From Hyphococcus luteus (lineage in GTDB: Bacteria > Pseudomonadota > Alphaproteobacteria > Caulobacterales > Parvularculaceae), in assembly GCF_002943565.1 (NCBI RefSeq), contig NZ_PJCH01000007.1, positions 1-64,000 of the forward strand: 64,000 nt of DNA, in the 5' to 3' direction. This document shows, piece by piece, positions 42,824 through 51,061 of this stretch. Numbering within the stretch: the first letter of the stretch is position 1; the number at the start of each line of letters is the position of its first letter. Under the pieces are notes generated by a model that saw nothing but the letters and a program-made list of their open reading frames with translations, ran no database searches and was not told where the DNA came from. The translations under genes were made by a program, and so were the position numbers.

Positions 42824-43509
42824 AACTCTTAGGCCTCATCGGCGGCGTCAGCCCGGAAGCGACCGTCATCTATTACCGCCTCCTCACTGAGGCGGCGCGG
42901 GCGCGGCTGGGGCCGCTCCATTCCGCCAATCTTATGTTCTACGCGCTCGATTACGGCGTGATGATCGAGCATTACGACAATCGCGACTGGGAGGCGTTTA
43001 ACCGGCAAGTCGTGAAGGGTGCGAAACATCTGGAAAGCGCCGGCGTCGAGGCGCTCGTCATCTGTTCGAACACCACCCATGTCGCCGCCGACGCGGTGGC
43101 CCGCGAAACGCGCCTTCCGCTCATTCATATGCTGGATGTGCTCGCGGAAGAAATGAAAGCAAAAGGCGCCAAGCGTCCGCTGCTTCTCGGCACGCCCGTG
43201 GTGATGGGCGAGGCGCATTACCGGAGCGAACTCGCCAAGCGCTATGACGGCCAAGTGCTGGTTCCGACGGAGGAAGAACAGGCGCTCATCGGGCGCGTCA
43301 TTCTCGACGAACTGGTGCTTGGCAATGTTTACGATTCCTCGCGTGACGAGCTCCTCGCCATCATCGACCGCCACAAACCGGACGGCGTCATCCTCGGCTG
43401 CACCGAGCTCTGCATGATCCTCGCGCAGGACCATTGCGATATTCCGGTGTTCGACACGACCGGGCTGCATGCCGCGGCGGCGGCGCGTTTCGCTTTTGGG
43501 GAGGGGTGA
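42820..43509 (+). CDS. Aspartate/glutamate racemase family protein
   Basis: 229 residues. Two catalytic cysteines expected of the family: VICSNTTHVAADAVARETRL (about 86-90) and VILGCTELCMILAQDHCDIP (about 195). GGVSPEATVIYYRLLTEAAR is the usual N-terminus. Probably interconverts L- and D-aspartate or a related amino acid. Start overlaps the GNAT stop. Confidence 0.93.
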   Translation: MKLLGLIGGVSPEATVIYYRLLTEAARARLGPLHSANLMFYALDYGVMIEHYDNRDWEAFNRQVVKGAKHLESAGVEALVICSNTTHVAADAVARETRLPLIHMLDVLAEEMKAKGAKRPLLLGTPVVMGEAHYRSELAKRYDGQVLVPTEEEQALIGRVILDELVLGNVYDSSRDELLAIIDRHKPDGVILGCTELCMILAQDHCDIPVFDTTGLHAAAAARFAFGEG

Positions 43510-43512
43510 TCC

Positions 43513-43866
43513 TTGGATCCCGAGGTCAAATTATGCGGTGAATGGCACATCGCTCTTGTTGATTTTATTCGTGCAGCGAAGTCATCCGACATACAAAATA
43601 TTCTGCCTCCGGATATACACGGGGCAGTAGGGTGGGTCGGTATTTTGGCCAGCAAAGAAGATGAGGTTAAGACGTTAATTAGAAAATCGTTTAGTGAAAT
43701 CGGGCTGCATGTCCTTTCGGTGGAAGATATTCAACAGCTTTGCGATACAGAGAGATTTGAAGAATTCGACGAACACTTAGCTGAAAATATGAGATTGCGC
43801 CCGCATGATGATCCACCAGTAGTTTGGGGAACGCTGCATATGTATTATGGGGAAGGAGAAGTCTGA
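43513..43866 (+). CDS. AT-rich orphan gene, unknown function
   Basis: 117 residues from TTG 43513, with GGGGAGGGG six bases ahead. No family recognised; acidic, no signal peptide or membrane helix (IALVDFIRAAKSSDIQNILP, IRKSFSEIGLHVLSVEDIQQ). Two 60-base rows I counted are about 42 percent GC, well below the neighbours, and it uses AGA and ATA codons that neighbours avoid. Its TGA overlaps the protease ATG (TGATG), so it is translationally coupled. Likely recent transfer. Confidence 0.75.
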   Translation: MDPEVKLCGEWHIALVDFIRAAKSSDIQNILPPDIHGAVGWVGILASKEDEVKTLIRKSFSEIGLHVLSVEDIQQLCDTERFEEFDEHLAENMRLRPHDDPPVVWGTLHMYYGEGEV

Positions 43867-44831
43867 TGGGCGCTTTCGGCCTTCAGACCCATATCTGGAA
43901 CAACAATCTGAAATCCGTCGTCCTCATGGCGGGGTTTCCGGTTCTGTTGCTTTTGCTAATGTATGGGCTGTCGGTCGGTTATGTGGGACTGACCCAGCCC
44001 ATCGATAATGTGGGGCAGGGCATGGTCCTCGCCCTCGATCATTTGCGCCGGCTCTGGCCGTTCGCGTTTTTAGGCGCGGCGCTCTGGTTCGCCATCGCCT
44101 GGTTTTCCTATCAGTCGATCATCGAGATGTCGGTGGGCGCGCGCGGCCTGACGCGCAAAGAGGCGCCGGAGCTTTACAACCTGCTTGAAAATCTCTGCGT
44201 CTCGCGCGGGCTGACCATGCCGACGCTCAACATCATCGAGACCCCGGCCTTGAACGCCTTTGCGAGCGGGCTTTCGGAGAAAAGCTACAAGGTGACGGTG
44301 ACGCGCGGGCTGATCGAAACGCTCGACAAGGACGAGCTTGAGGCCGTGCTCGCCCATGAACTGACGCATATTATGAACAAGGATGTGCGGCTCCTGATCA
44401 TCGCGGTGATTTTCGTCGGCGTCTTTTCGTTCTTCGGCGAACTCGTTTTCCGCTCCATGTTCTATCGCGGCGTCCGGATCGGCGGGCATACGCGCTCAAG
44501 GAGCGGGGACAGCCGCGGCGGCGGCGTTCTGATCCTCATCGCCATCGCCATGATCGTCATCGCCTATGTGCTGGCGCTCGTCATCCGCTTTTCCCTGTCG
44601 CAAAAGCGCGAATATCTCGCCGACGCCGGCGCGGCGGAGCTGACCCGCAATCCCGACGCCATGATCTCGGCCCTGAAGAAGATTTCCGGCCACTCGACGG
44701 TCGACGCCCCGAACGACATCCAGCAGATGATGGTGGACAATTCCCACCCCTTCGCCGGCGTTTTCGCCACTCATCCGCCCATCGAAAAACGCATCGCCGC
44801 GCTGGTGAAATTCGCCGGCGGGGCGGCTTAG
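43866..44831 (+). CDS. M48 family membrane metalloprotease (HtpX-like)
   Basis: 321 residues from ATG 43866 (MGAFGLQTHIWNNNLKSVVL). Membrane helices at about 16-38, 60-80, 175-195 and 220-245. Zinc motif LEAVLAHELTHIMNKDVRLL (HExxH) with the third ligand in YLADAGAAELTRNPDAMI, and TPALNAFASG ahead, as in HtpX. Ends HPPIEKRIAAL. Likely degrades or clips membrane proteins. Stop overlaps the desaturase gene by 4 bp. Confidence 0.94.
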   Translation: MGAFGLQTHIWNNNLKSVVLMAGFPVLLLLLMYGLSVGYVGLTQPIDNVGQGMVLALDHLRRLWPFAFLGAALWFAIAWFSYQSIIEMSVGARGLTRKEAPELYNLLENLCVSRGLTMPTLNIIETPALNAFASGLSEKSYKVTVTRGLIETLDKDELEAVLAHELTHIMNKDVRLLIIAVIFVGVFSFFGELVFRSMFYRGVRIGGHTRSRSGDSRGGGVLILIAIAMIVIAYVLALVIRFSLSQKREYLADAGAAELTRNPDAMISALKKISGHSTVDAPNDIQQMMVDNSHPFAGVFATHPPIEKRIAALVKFAGGAA

Positions 44832-45595
44832 GTCGCCGTCCGCTTGCCGAACCCTTTGTCGGTTTTCATCAGCTTGTCCCAGAACCGGAAATAGAGCCCG
44901 TAATTGGCGCTGTAATCGGTGTGATGCACGTCGTGATGGGTGGCGGAGATGACATGCCGTCCGAAAGTCCCGTGAGTCATCCGGCGCGGCAGGATTTCCC
45001 AGCCCGCATGATTGGTAATGCTGACGACGGTCATGAAAATCAGCAAAAAGAAAACCGTGCCCACATGGATCGGGATAAAGAATGTCGCGAGCGGCAGCGG
45101 CCAGGCGCTGATCAGCGATTCCCAGGGATGAAAGGAAAAGCCCGCCCAGGGCGTCGGATGGCGCGAGCGGTGATGAGCAAGGTGCATAGCGCGGAAAAGC
45201 TTCGGGTGATGCATCGCCCGATGCGACCAGTAGAAATAAGCATCATGGATCGCAAGATAGATAAAGGCCGAAACCGGAATCCACAGCCAGTCGCCGATCC
45301 CGTTCATCTCCGTATAAATCGCCGTGCCGCCATGCTTGAACGCCTCGATGACGATCGCGCCCGGCGCGGCGTAAATCAGCGACGACAGAAGCGACATCTG
45401 GATTTCGAAGGAAACGATTTTCCGCGTCGGCCGCACGGGCGACAGCTTTGTGGCGCGCACTTTCTCTTCCGGGCGCCCCCATAAGAGCCAGTAGAACAGC
45501 CCGGCGACCGCGAAATAACGCGCCCAGATGATCGCGGTGAGCGCGGAATAGGTGAACGCCAGTTCGCCAGGGCTGATCTCGGAAACCCAATTCAT
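44828..45595 (-). CDS. Sterol desaturase/fatty acid hydroxylase family enzyme
   Basis: 255 residues, membrane-bound di-iron oxygenase. Four or five helices. Histidine clusters: IHDAYFYWSHRAMHHPKLF, MHLAHHRSRHPTPWAGFSFH and ATHHDVHHTDYSANYGLYF. Substrate could be a lipid or sterol-like molecule. It is divergent from crtY with 60 bp between starts, so a carotenoid substrate is possible. Confidence 0.9.
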   Translation of the reverse strand: MNWVSEISPGELAFTYSALTAIIWARYFAVAGLFYWLLWGRPEEKVRATKLSPVRPTRKIVSFEIQMSLLSSLIYAAPGAIVIEAFKHGGTAIYTEMNGIGDWLWIPVSAFIYLAIHDAYFYWSHRAMHHPKLFRAMHLAHHRSRHPTPWAGFSFHPWESLISAWPLPLATFFIPIHVGTVFFLLIFMTVVSITNHAGWEILPRRMTHGTFGRHVISATHHDVHHTDYSANYGLYFRFWDKLMKTDKGFGKRTAT

Positions 45596-45655
45596 CAGCG
45601 ACTTCTAGCGAAATTCCGCTACACTGTCATGGAATGAAAGGACGCGAAAAGCGGC

Positions 45656-46831
45656 ATGAGCGACATTGATCTGGCGATATTGGGCGGCGGGCTGGCGGGC
45701 GGTCTTGCGGCGCTGGCGCTCCACCGCCGCAAGCCGGATCTCTCTGTAGCGCTGATCGAGGCGGGGCCGCGCCTTGGCGGCGAGCACACCTGGTCGTTTC
45801 ACGATACGGACCTCACGCGTGAGGGCATGGCCCTGATCGAACCGCTGATCAGCTACAAATGGCCCGCGCAGCAGGTAAAATTCCCGGCTTATGAGCGCCG
45901 CCTTTCCACCGGCTACAATTCCATCGCTTCGTCGCGTTTTCATGACGTGCTGATGGAGATGCTTGGCGCCGCCGTGCGTCTCGAAGCGCCTGTCGACAAA
46001 GCGTCGCCGGAAAGCGTGACCTTGAAATCCGGAGAAACCATCCGCGCCCGCGCCGTGCTCGACTGCCGCGGTGCGGCAGCCTCGCCGCATCTGAAACTGG
46101 GTTTTCAAAAATTCGTCGGCCAGGAATTGCGGCTCGCTGCCCCGCACGGGTTCGACGCGCCGGTCATCATGGATGCAACCGTGCCGCAAATTGACGGATA
46201 CCGTTTTATCTATGTGCTGCCTTTCGACGAGCGCACATTGCTGATCGAGGATACGCGCTATGCGGACGGTCCTGGTCTGCCGGTCGATGTCTTCCGCAAG
46301 GAGATCGCCGATTACGCAGCGGCGCAAGGCTGGCGCATTGAAGAGGTCATCCGCGAGGAAGAGGGCGTGTTGCCCATCGCGCTTGGCGGCGACATCGACG
46401 CCTTCTGGGACGCGCCGCAACAAGGCGTCGAGGGGCCGCTCGCGCGCGGCGGCATGCGCGCGGGGCTGTTTCATCCGCTGACCGGCTACTCCCTGCCGGA
46501 CGCCGTCGCGCTGGCGCTTGAAATCGCAGGGCAGGACGACCTTTCCGCGCCTGCTCTCTATAATGTGACCAGAGGCCATTCGACGCGGGCCTGGCGCGAA
46601 CGCAGCTATTACCGCTTCCTGACGCGCATGCTGTTTCTCGCAGCGTCGCCCGAAAAGCGCTATCGTGTGCTTCAACGGTTTTACAAAATGCCCGAACCGC
46701 TCATTGAACGGTTCTATGCGGGGCGCTCGGGATTTGCGGACAAGGCGCGTATTCTGATGGGCAAGCCGCCGGTGCCGGTCGTGAAGGCGGCGGGCGTCAT
46801 GCGCGAAGAAAGCGTGATGGGAAACGGATAG
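45656..46831 (+). CDS. crtY: Lycopene beta-cyclase CrtY
   Basis: 391 residues. FAD/NAD-binding start DIDLAILGGGLAGGLAALAL, then the CrtY-type motifs RLGGEHTWSFHDTDLT and YRFIYVLPFDERTLLIEDTR, and GLFHPLTGYSLPDAVALAL. Converts lycopene to beta-carotene. Followed after 6 bp by crtI. The long open frame on the opposite strand is a codon-bias shadow. Confidence 0.95.
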   Translation: MSDIDLAILGGGLAGGLAALALHRRKPDLSVALIEAGPRLGGEHTWSFHDTDLTREGMALIEPLISYKWPAQQVKFPAYERRLSTGYNSIASSRFHDVLMEMLGAAVRLEAPVDKASPESVTLKSGETIRARAVLDCRGAAASPHLKLGFQKFVGQELRLAAPHGFDAPVIMDATVPQIDGYRFIYVLPFDERTLLIEDTRYADGPGLPVDVFRKEIADYAAAQGWRIEEVIREEEGVLPIALGGDIDAFWDAPQQGVEGPLARGGMRAGLFHPLTGYSLPDAVALALEIAGQDDLSAPALYNVTRGHSTRAWRERSYYRFLTRMLFLAASPEKRYRVLQRFYKMPEPLIERFYAGRSGFADKARILMGKPPVPVVKAAGVMREESVMGNG

Positions 46832-46837
46832 GAAGAG

Positions 46838-48346
46838 ATGAGCGAAGTCAAAAAAGCGGCGGTGATCGGCGCCGGATTCGGCGGGCTGGCGCTTGCGATC
46901 AGGCTGCAATCGGCGGGGATTGAGACCAAGCTTTTTGAAAAGCGCGACATGCCCGGCGGGCGCGCTTACGTTTATAAAAAAGACGGATTCACCTTCGACG
47001 CGGGACCGACCGTCATCACCGACCCGTCGGCGCTGGAAGAACTCTTCGCGCTCACCGGAAGAAAGCTGTCCGATTATGTGGAGCTCATCAATGTGGACCC
47101 GTTCTACCGGCTCTGCTGGGAGGACGGCTATACGTTCGATTATTGCAGCGACGAAGAGCGGCTCTACAAACAGATCGAGGAGAAGAACCCGGAAGACCTC
47201 GAAGGCTATAAACGCTTTTATGAATTCTCCGAAAAGGTGTTCGAGGAAGGCTATGTGAAGCTCGGCGCCGTGCCGTTCCTCAATTTCTGGTCGATGATCC
47301 GCGTTGCGCCGCAGCTGACGCAGCTGCAAAGCTTCCGCAGCGTTTACGGGCGGCTGTCCGATTTCATCAAGGACCCGCAGCTGCGCCAGGCCTTCAGCTT
47401 TCACACGCTGCTCGTCGGCGGCGATCCGTTCAAGACCTCGTCCATCTATGCGCTCATTCATGCGCTGGAGCGCAAATGGGGCGTTTGGTTTCCGCGCGGC
47501 GGCACCGGCGCGCTGGTCTCCGGGCTGGCGCGGTTTTTCACCGATCTCGGCGGCGAGATTTACCTCAACGCCCCCGTGGCGGAGCTGACGACGAAAGACG
47601 GGCTCATCGACGAGGTGGTGCTCGAAGACGGGCGGCGCGAGCGTTTCGACGCCGTCGCCTCGAACGCCGACATTGTCCACACTTACGACAAGCTGCTCGG
47701 CAAGGATGCGCGCGGCGCGTCTATGGGCCGGTCGCTCAAGGGCAAACGTTTTTCAAACTCGCTCTTCGTCGCCTATTTCGGTCTCAAGAAAAAACACGAT
47801 CATCTGGCGCATCATTCGATCCTGTTCGGGCCGCGCTATCGTGAATTGATCTCGGAGATTTTCTCAGGGCCCGACCTGCCGGATGATTTCTCGCTCTATC
47901 TGCACATGCCGACCAAGACCGATCCCGCGCTGGCGCCGGAAGGCTGCTCCGCCTTTTACGCGCTGGCGCCGGTGCCCAATCTCGAAAAAGCGAAGATCGA
48001 CTGGTCAGTGGAAGGGCCGAAATATCGCGACCGGATTTTCGACTATCTCGAAAAGCGCTACATCCCCGGCCTGCGCGAGGATCTCGTGACGAGCCACATT
48101 TTCACGCCGGCGGATTTCGAGACCGAACTTAACGCCCATGCGGGCTCGGCCTTTTCCATCGAACCGATCCTGACGCAGTCGGCCTATTTCCGCACTCATA
48201 ACCGCGACGACAAGATTCCCAATCTCTATTTTGCAGGCGCGGGAACGCATCCGGGCGCCGGCGTGCCGGGCGTTGTCGGCTCGGCGAAGGCGACGGCGGG
48301 TTTGATGCTTGAAGACCTGGCCCCTGCTTTGAAAGTCGCGGAATAG
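46838..48346 (+). CDS. crtI: Phytoene desaturase CrtI
   Basis: 502 residues. Dinucleotide fold AAVIGAGFGGLALAIRLQSA, GGRAYVYKKDGFTFDAGPTV, YALIHALERKWGVWFPRGGT, and C-terminal NLYFAGAGTHPGAGVPGVVG, all diagnostic of bacterial four-step phytoene desaturases. Produces lycopene. GGAAGAG precedes ATG; stop abuts the crtB start. Confidence 0.97.
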   Translation: MSEVKKAAVIGAGFGGLALAIRLQSAGIETKLFEKRDMPGGRAYVYKKDGFTFDAGPTVITDPSALEELFALTGRKLSDYVELINVDPFYRLCWEDGYTFDYCSDEERLYKQIEEKNPEDLEGYKRFYEFSEKVFEEGYVKLGAVPFLNFWSMIRVAPQLTQLQSFRSVYGRLSDFIKDPQLRQAFSFHTLLVGGDPFKTSSIYALIHALERKWGVWFPRGGTGALVSGLARFFTDLGGEIYLNAPVAELTTKDGLIDEVVLEDGRRERFDAVASNADIVHTYDKLLGKDARGASMGRSLKGKRFSNSLFVAYFGLKKKHDHLAHHSILFGPRYRELISEIFSGPDLPDDFSLYLHMPTKTDPALAPEGCSAFYALAPVPNLEKAKIDWSVEGPKYRDRIFDYLEKRYIPGLREDLVTSHIFTPADFETELNAHAGSAFSIEPILTQSAYFRTHNRDDKIPNLYFAGAGTHPGAGVPGVVGSAKATAGLMLEDLAPALKVAE

Positions 48347-49324
48347 ATGACAGCCGTCGCCGACACGCAGGCGAGCCTCGCCGAACACGGCGCCGAGAGC
48401 ATTGCGAAAGGCTCGAAAAGCTTCGCGCTCGCCTCGCTTCTTTTCGGCAAGGCGATGCAGGCCGATGTGCACATGCTTTACGCTTGGTGCCGCCATTGCG
48501 ACGATGTGATCGACGGGCAGACGCTGGGCGGCGACGCGCCGGATGCAGGGCTTTCTAAAGAGGACATGCAGAACCGGCTGGAGCTGTTGCGCGCGCAGAC
48601 GCGCATGGCCTTGAATGGCGAGCATACCGGGGTTCCCGCCTTTGACGGTTTTATGGGCGTCGCTGCGCGCCGGGGCGTCCCCGAAGCCTATCCCATGGAT
48701 TTGCTAGACGGTTTCGCCCATGACGCCGAGGGGCGCACATACGAAACCCTCGATGAGCTGATGGAGTATTGTTACGGCGTCGCCGGGGTTGTCGGCGTGA
48801 TGATGGCTATCGTCATGGGCGTCGATGCGAACGACAATGGAACGCTCGACCGCGCCTGCGATCTCGGGCTCGCCTTTCAGCTCACCAATATCTGCCGCGA
48901 TGTGGTCGACGACGCAGAGGGCGGGCGGGTCTATCTCCCCCGGGACTGGCTGGCGCAGGCGGACGTGCCGGGAACGCCGGAGGCGTTGCGCGATCCGTCG
49001 AACCGCAACGCGATTGCCTCTGTCGTCGCGAAAGTGCTTGCCGAAGCCGACCGCTATTACGCCTCCTCCAGCCAAGGCGCGCGGCGCCTGCCTTTGCGCG
49101 CCGCCGCCGCGGTGCTCGCCGCGCGCAATGTCTATCGCGAAATCGGCCGCAAGGTGGAAAGACTGGGCCCCGCCGCCTGGGACAGGCGCACGGTCATCTC
49201 CAATCCGAGAAAGCTGTGGCTTGCCGCCTTGGGCGTCGCGGCGAGCGGCGGGCAGGCGGTGTGTTTGCGCGGGCGCGCCTTAAGTCCTCGCGGCGATTTG
49301 TGGACAAGGCCTGCGAGAAGCTGA
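48347..49324 (+). CDS. crtB: Phytoene synthase CrtB
   Basis: 325 residues. Prenyl-binding Asp motifs MLYAWCRHCDDVID and QLTNICRDVVDDAEGGRVYL, plus GSKSFALASLLFGKAM at the start. Condenses two geranylgeranyl diphosphates to phytoene. Starts immediately after the crtI stop. The last 20 residues (CLRGRALSPRGDLWTRPARS) are of lower similarity but in frame. Confidence 0.95.
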   Translation: MTAVADTQASLAEHGAESIAKGSKSFALASLLFGKAMQADVHMLYAWCRHCDDVIDGQTLGGDAPDAGLSKEDMQNRLELLRAQTRMALNGEHTGVPAFDGFMGVAARRGVPEAYPMDLLDGFAHDAEGRTYETLDELMEYCYGVAGVVGVMMAIVMGVDANDNGTLDRACDLGLAFQLTNICRDVVDDAEGGRVYLPRDWLAQADVPGTPEALRDPSNRNAIASVVAKVLAEADRYYASSSQGARRLPLRAAAAVLAARNVYREIGRKVERLGPAAWDRRTVISNPRKLWLAALGVAASGGQAVCLRGRALSPRGDLWTRPARS

Positions 49325-49338
49325 CTCGTATCCGCTCT

Positions 49339-49408
49339 TTCCCGCGAAAGCGGGAACCCAGATATTGAAATCAACGCAGATGGGCCGGATCCCCGCCTGC
49401 GCGGGGAT
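49339..49408. repeat. REP-like palindrome pair between crtB and crtZ
   Basis: TTCCCGC-GAAA-GCGGGAA (49339-49356, 7-bp stem) and ATCCCCGC-CTGC-GCGGGGAT (49389-49408, 8-bp stem). This style of paired palindrome, with GCGAAAGCGGGAA and CCGCCTGCGCGGGGATGA, is common as a dispersed extragenic repeat in many proteobacterial genomes. It fills the gap between two convergent genes and may end both transcripts. No other copy was noticed in the window. Confidence 0.75.
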
Positions 49409-49422
49409 GATCGGTCATTTCA

Positions 49423-49917
49423 TCAAGCCTTCGCCGGGGCGCGCATGGTCTTGTCCTGGGTGGCGGCGAGCATCGTTTTCAATCTTTGCGGCGAGGGCGC
49501 GAAGATAAAGCCGAAGGAAACGCAGCCATGCTTGCCCTCGACGGCGTGATGCAGCCGGTGCGCCTGCACGACGCGCGCGAGATAGCCCTTTTTGGGCCTG
49601 AGGCCGAAATCGATCCGCCGGTGGACGAGAATGTCGTGAAAGAAGAAATAGATGAGCCCATAGCCGAGAATGCCGAGCCCCGCTGCGAGCGCCAGGGGCG
49701 TTCCGTGCACGCCGAAATACATTAAAATCATAGAGGGGATAGCGAAGAACACCGCGAACCAGTCGTTCTTCTCGAACGTTCCTTTGCGCGGTTCATGATG
49801 GGATTTGTGCAGGGACCACAAAAATCCGTGCATTACATATTTATGTGTGATCCAGGCGACCGCCTCCATCAGGAGGATGAAGCCAATGAGAACTGCGATG
49901 AAGGCGAGGGCGTCCAT
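49423..49917 (-). CDS. crtZ: Beta-carotene hydroxylase CrtZ
   Basis: 164 residues from ATG 49917 (MDALAFIAVLIGFILLMEAV). Histidine boxes: ITHKYVMHGFLWSLHKSHHE, FHDILVHRRIDFGL, VQAHRLHHAVEGKHGCVSFG. Adds 3-hydroxyls to beta-carotene, giving zeaxanthin. Upstream residues in the longer frame are noise. Eight bp after crtE. Confidence 0.95.
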   Translation of the reverse strand: MDALAFIAVLIGFILLMEAVAWITHKYVMHGFLWSLHKSHHEPRKGTFEKNDWFAVFFAIPSMILMYFGVHGTPLALAAGLGILGYGLIYFFFHDILVHRRIDFGLRPKKGYLARVVQAHRLHHAVEGKHGCVSFGFIFAPSPQRLKTMLAATQDKTMRAPAKA

Positions 49918-49925
49918 AATGCGCG

Positions 49926-50879
49926 TCAGCTTTTTCTGGTCAGCGCCTTGAATTTCTCTTCGACGGCGCGGGCGAGATCGGCGAGCGGCGCGCCGGCGCC
50001 GCAATCGACGCGGGCCGCAGCCGCAACGGCTTCGCCGATCCAATGGCTTGCGGTCATATTCGCCTTGCGCGCGCCCATCAAGGTGACGACGGTGGTGCGG
50101 TTTTCATCCTTGCCGGAATCCTTGCCGGTCTGACTTTCATCGCATTCGGCGTCGATGACGTCGTCGAAGGTCTGATAGGCGAGGCCAAGCGCCGAGCCGA
50201 ACTGCTCCATAGCGTCGATCTCTATCGTGCGCGCCCCGGCGATGACCGCGCCGATGCCGGCGGCGGCGGAGAACAGGGCGCCTGTTTTTTCCAGATGGCT
50301 TTGTTCGATGGCGCGCATGCCGCCCTCCGGCGCGGCGCCGTTGCGGGCGAGATCGCTTTCCTGTCCGCCGGCGAGGCCGTCAACGCCGATGGCGTCGGCG
50401 AGTTTTTCCGTTGCGATAAGCCGTTTTTGCGGATCGACGCCGTCCATTTTCGCCAGCGTGCGAAAGGCTTCGTTGACGAGCGCGATGGAAGCGAGAATGC
50501 CGACGCCTTCGCCATAGGCCACATGGGTGGCGAGCCCGTTGCGTCTCAAATGCGCGTCATCCATGCAAGGCAGATCGTCGACGATCAGCGAGGCGGCGTG
50601 GATCATTTCAACGGCGCAGGCGGCGTCCAGCGCCTCCGCGGCGTCGCCGCCGCATTGGCGGCAGGCGAGCATGGTCATGATCGGGCGCAGGCGTTTGCCG
50701 GGGGAAAAGGCCCCATGAGCGATGGCGCCTTTCAGTCCCGGCTCGTCCGGTTTGAAAGGCAGGAGCTCCGCCAGCCGCGCATCAACATCCTGACGCAGCG
50801 AAGCCGCCAGCAATTGAAACTGATTTGTGGAGAATTCTCGTGAAGGCGGGCTCACGCCGGGCGCCGCTGATCCGTCCAT
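49926..50879 (-). CDS. crtE: Geranylgeranyl diphosphate synthase CrtE
   Basis: 317 residues from ATG 50879 (MDGSAAPGVSPPSREF), with GAGG ahead. Asp-rich motifs IVDDLPCMDDAHLRRNG (DDxxxxD type) and YQTFDDVIDAECDES, and FSPGKRLRPIMTMLACRQC near the N-terminus. Supplies C20 precursor to CrtB. Forms a two-gene unit with crtZ. Confidence 0.95.
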   Translation of the reverse strand: MDGSAAPGVSPPSREFSTNQFQLLAASLRQDVDARLAELLPFKPDEPGLKGAIAHGAFSPGKRLRPIMTMLACRQCGGDAAEALDAACAVEMIHAASLIVDDLPCMDDAHLRRNGLATHVAYGEGVGILASIALVNEAFRTLAKMDGVDPQKRLIATEKLADAIGVDGLAGGQESDLARNGAAPEGGMRAIEQSHLEKTGALFSAAAGIGAVIAGARTIEIDAMEQFGSALGLAYQTFDDVIDAECDESQTGKDSGKDENRTTVVTLMGARKANMTASHWIGEAVAAAARVDCGAGAPLADLARAVEEKFKALTRKS

Positions 50880-51061
50880 CGCAACCTCAATTTTCCTTAG
50901 GGCATCGTGCCCGCTTTTCCGGGCCGGCGCAAACTGAATCGCCCCGGCAGGGCGGCTCCGGAGAGGTCTTTTTTGCAGTTGCGAGAGCGGCGGCTTTGAG
51001 ATCACATCTGTGCGATCAAATAGATCCGTACAGAAATGATAATCGCCGGCTTATCCGCGCT

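Noticed and set aside
45605-47680. 691-codon open frame antisense to crtY and crtI
   Set aside because: Shadow of GC-rich codon bias; Arg/His-rich composition without domains, while the plus strand has clear CrtY and CrtI motifs.
49325-49422. CRISPR-like or tRNA-like structure after crtB
   Set aside because: Only two short palindromes of the dispersed REP type, with no regular spacer spacing and no cloverleaf.
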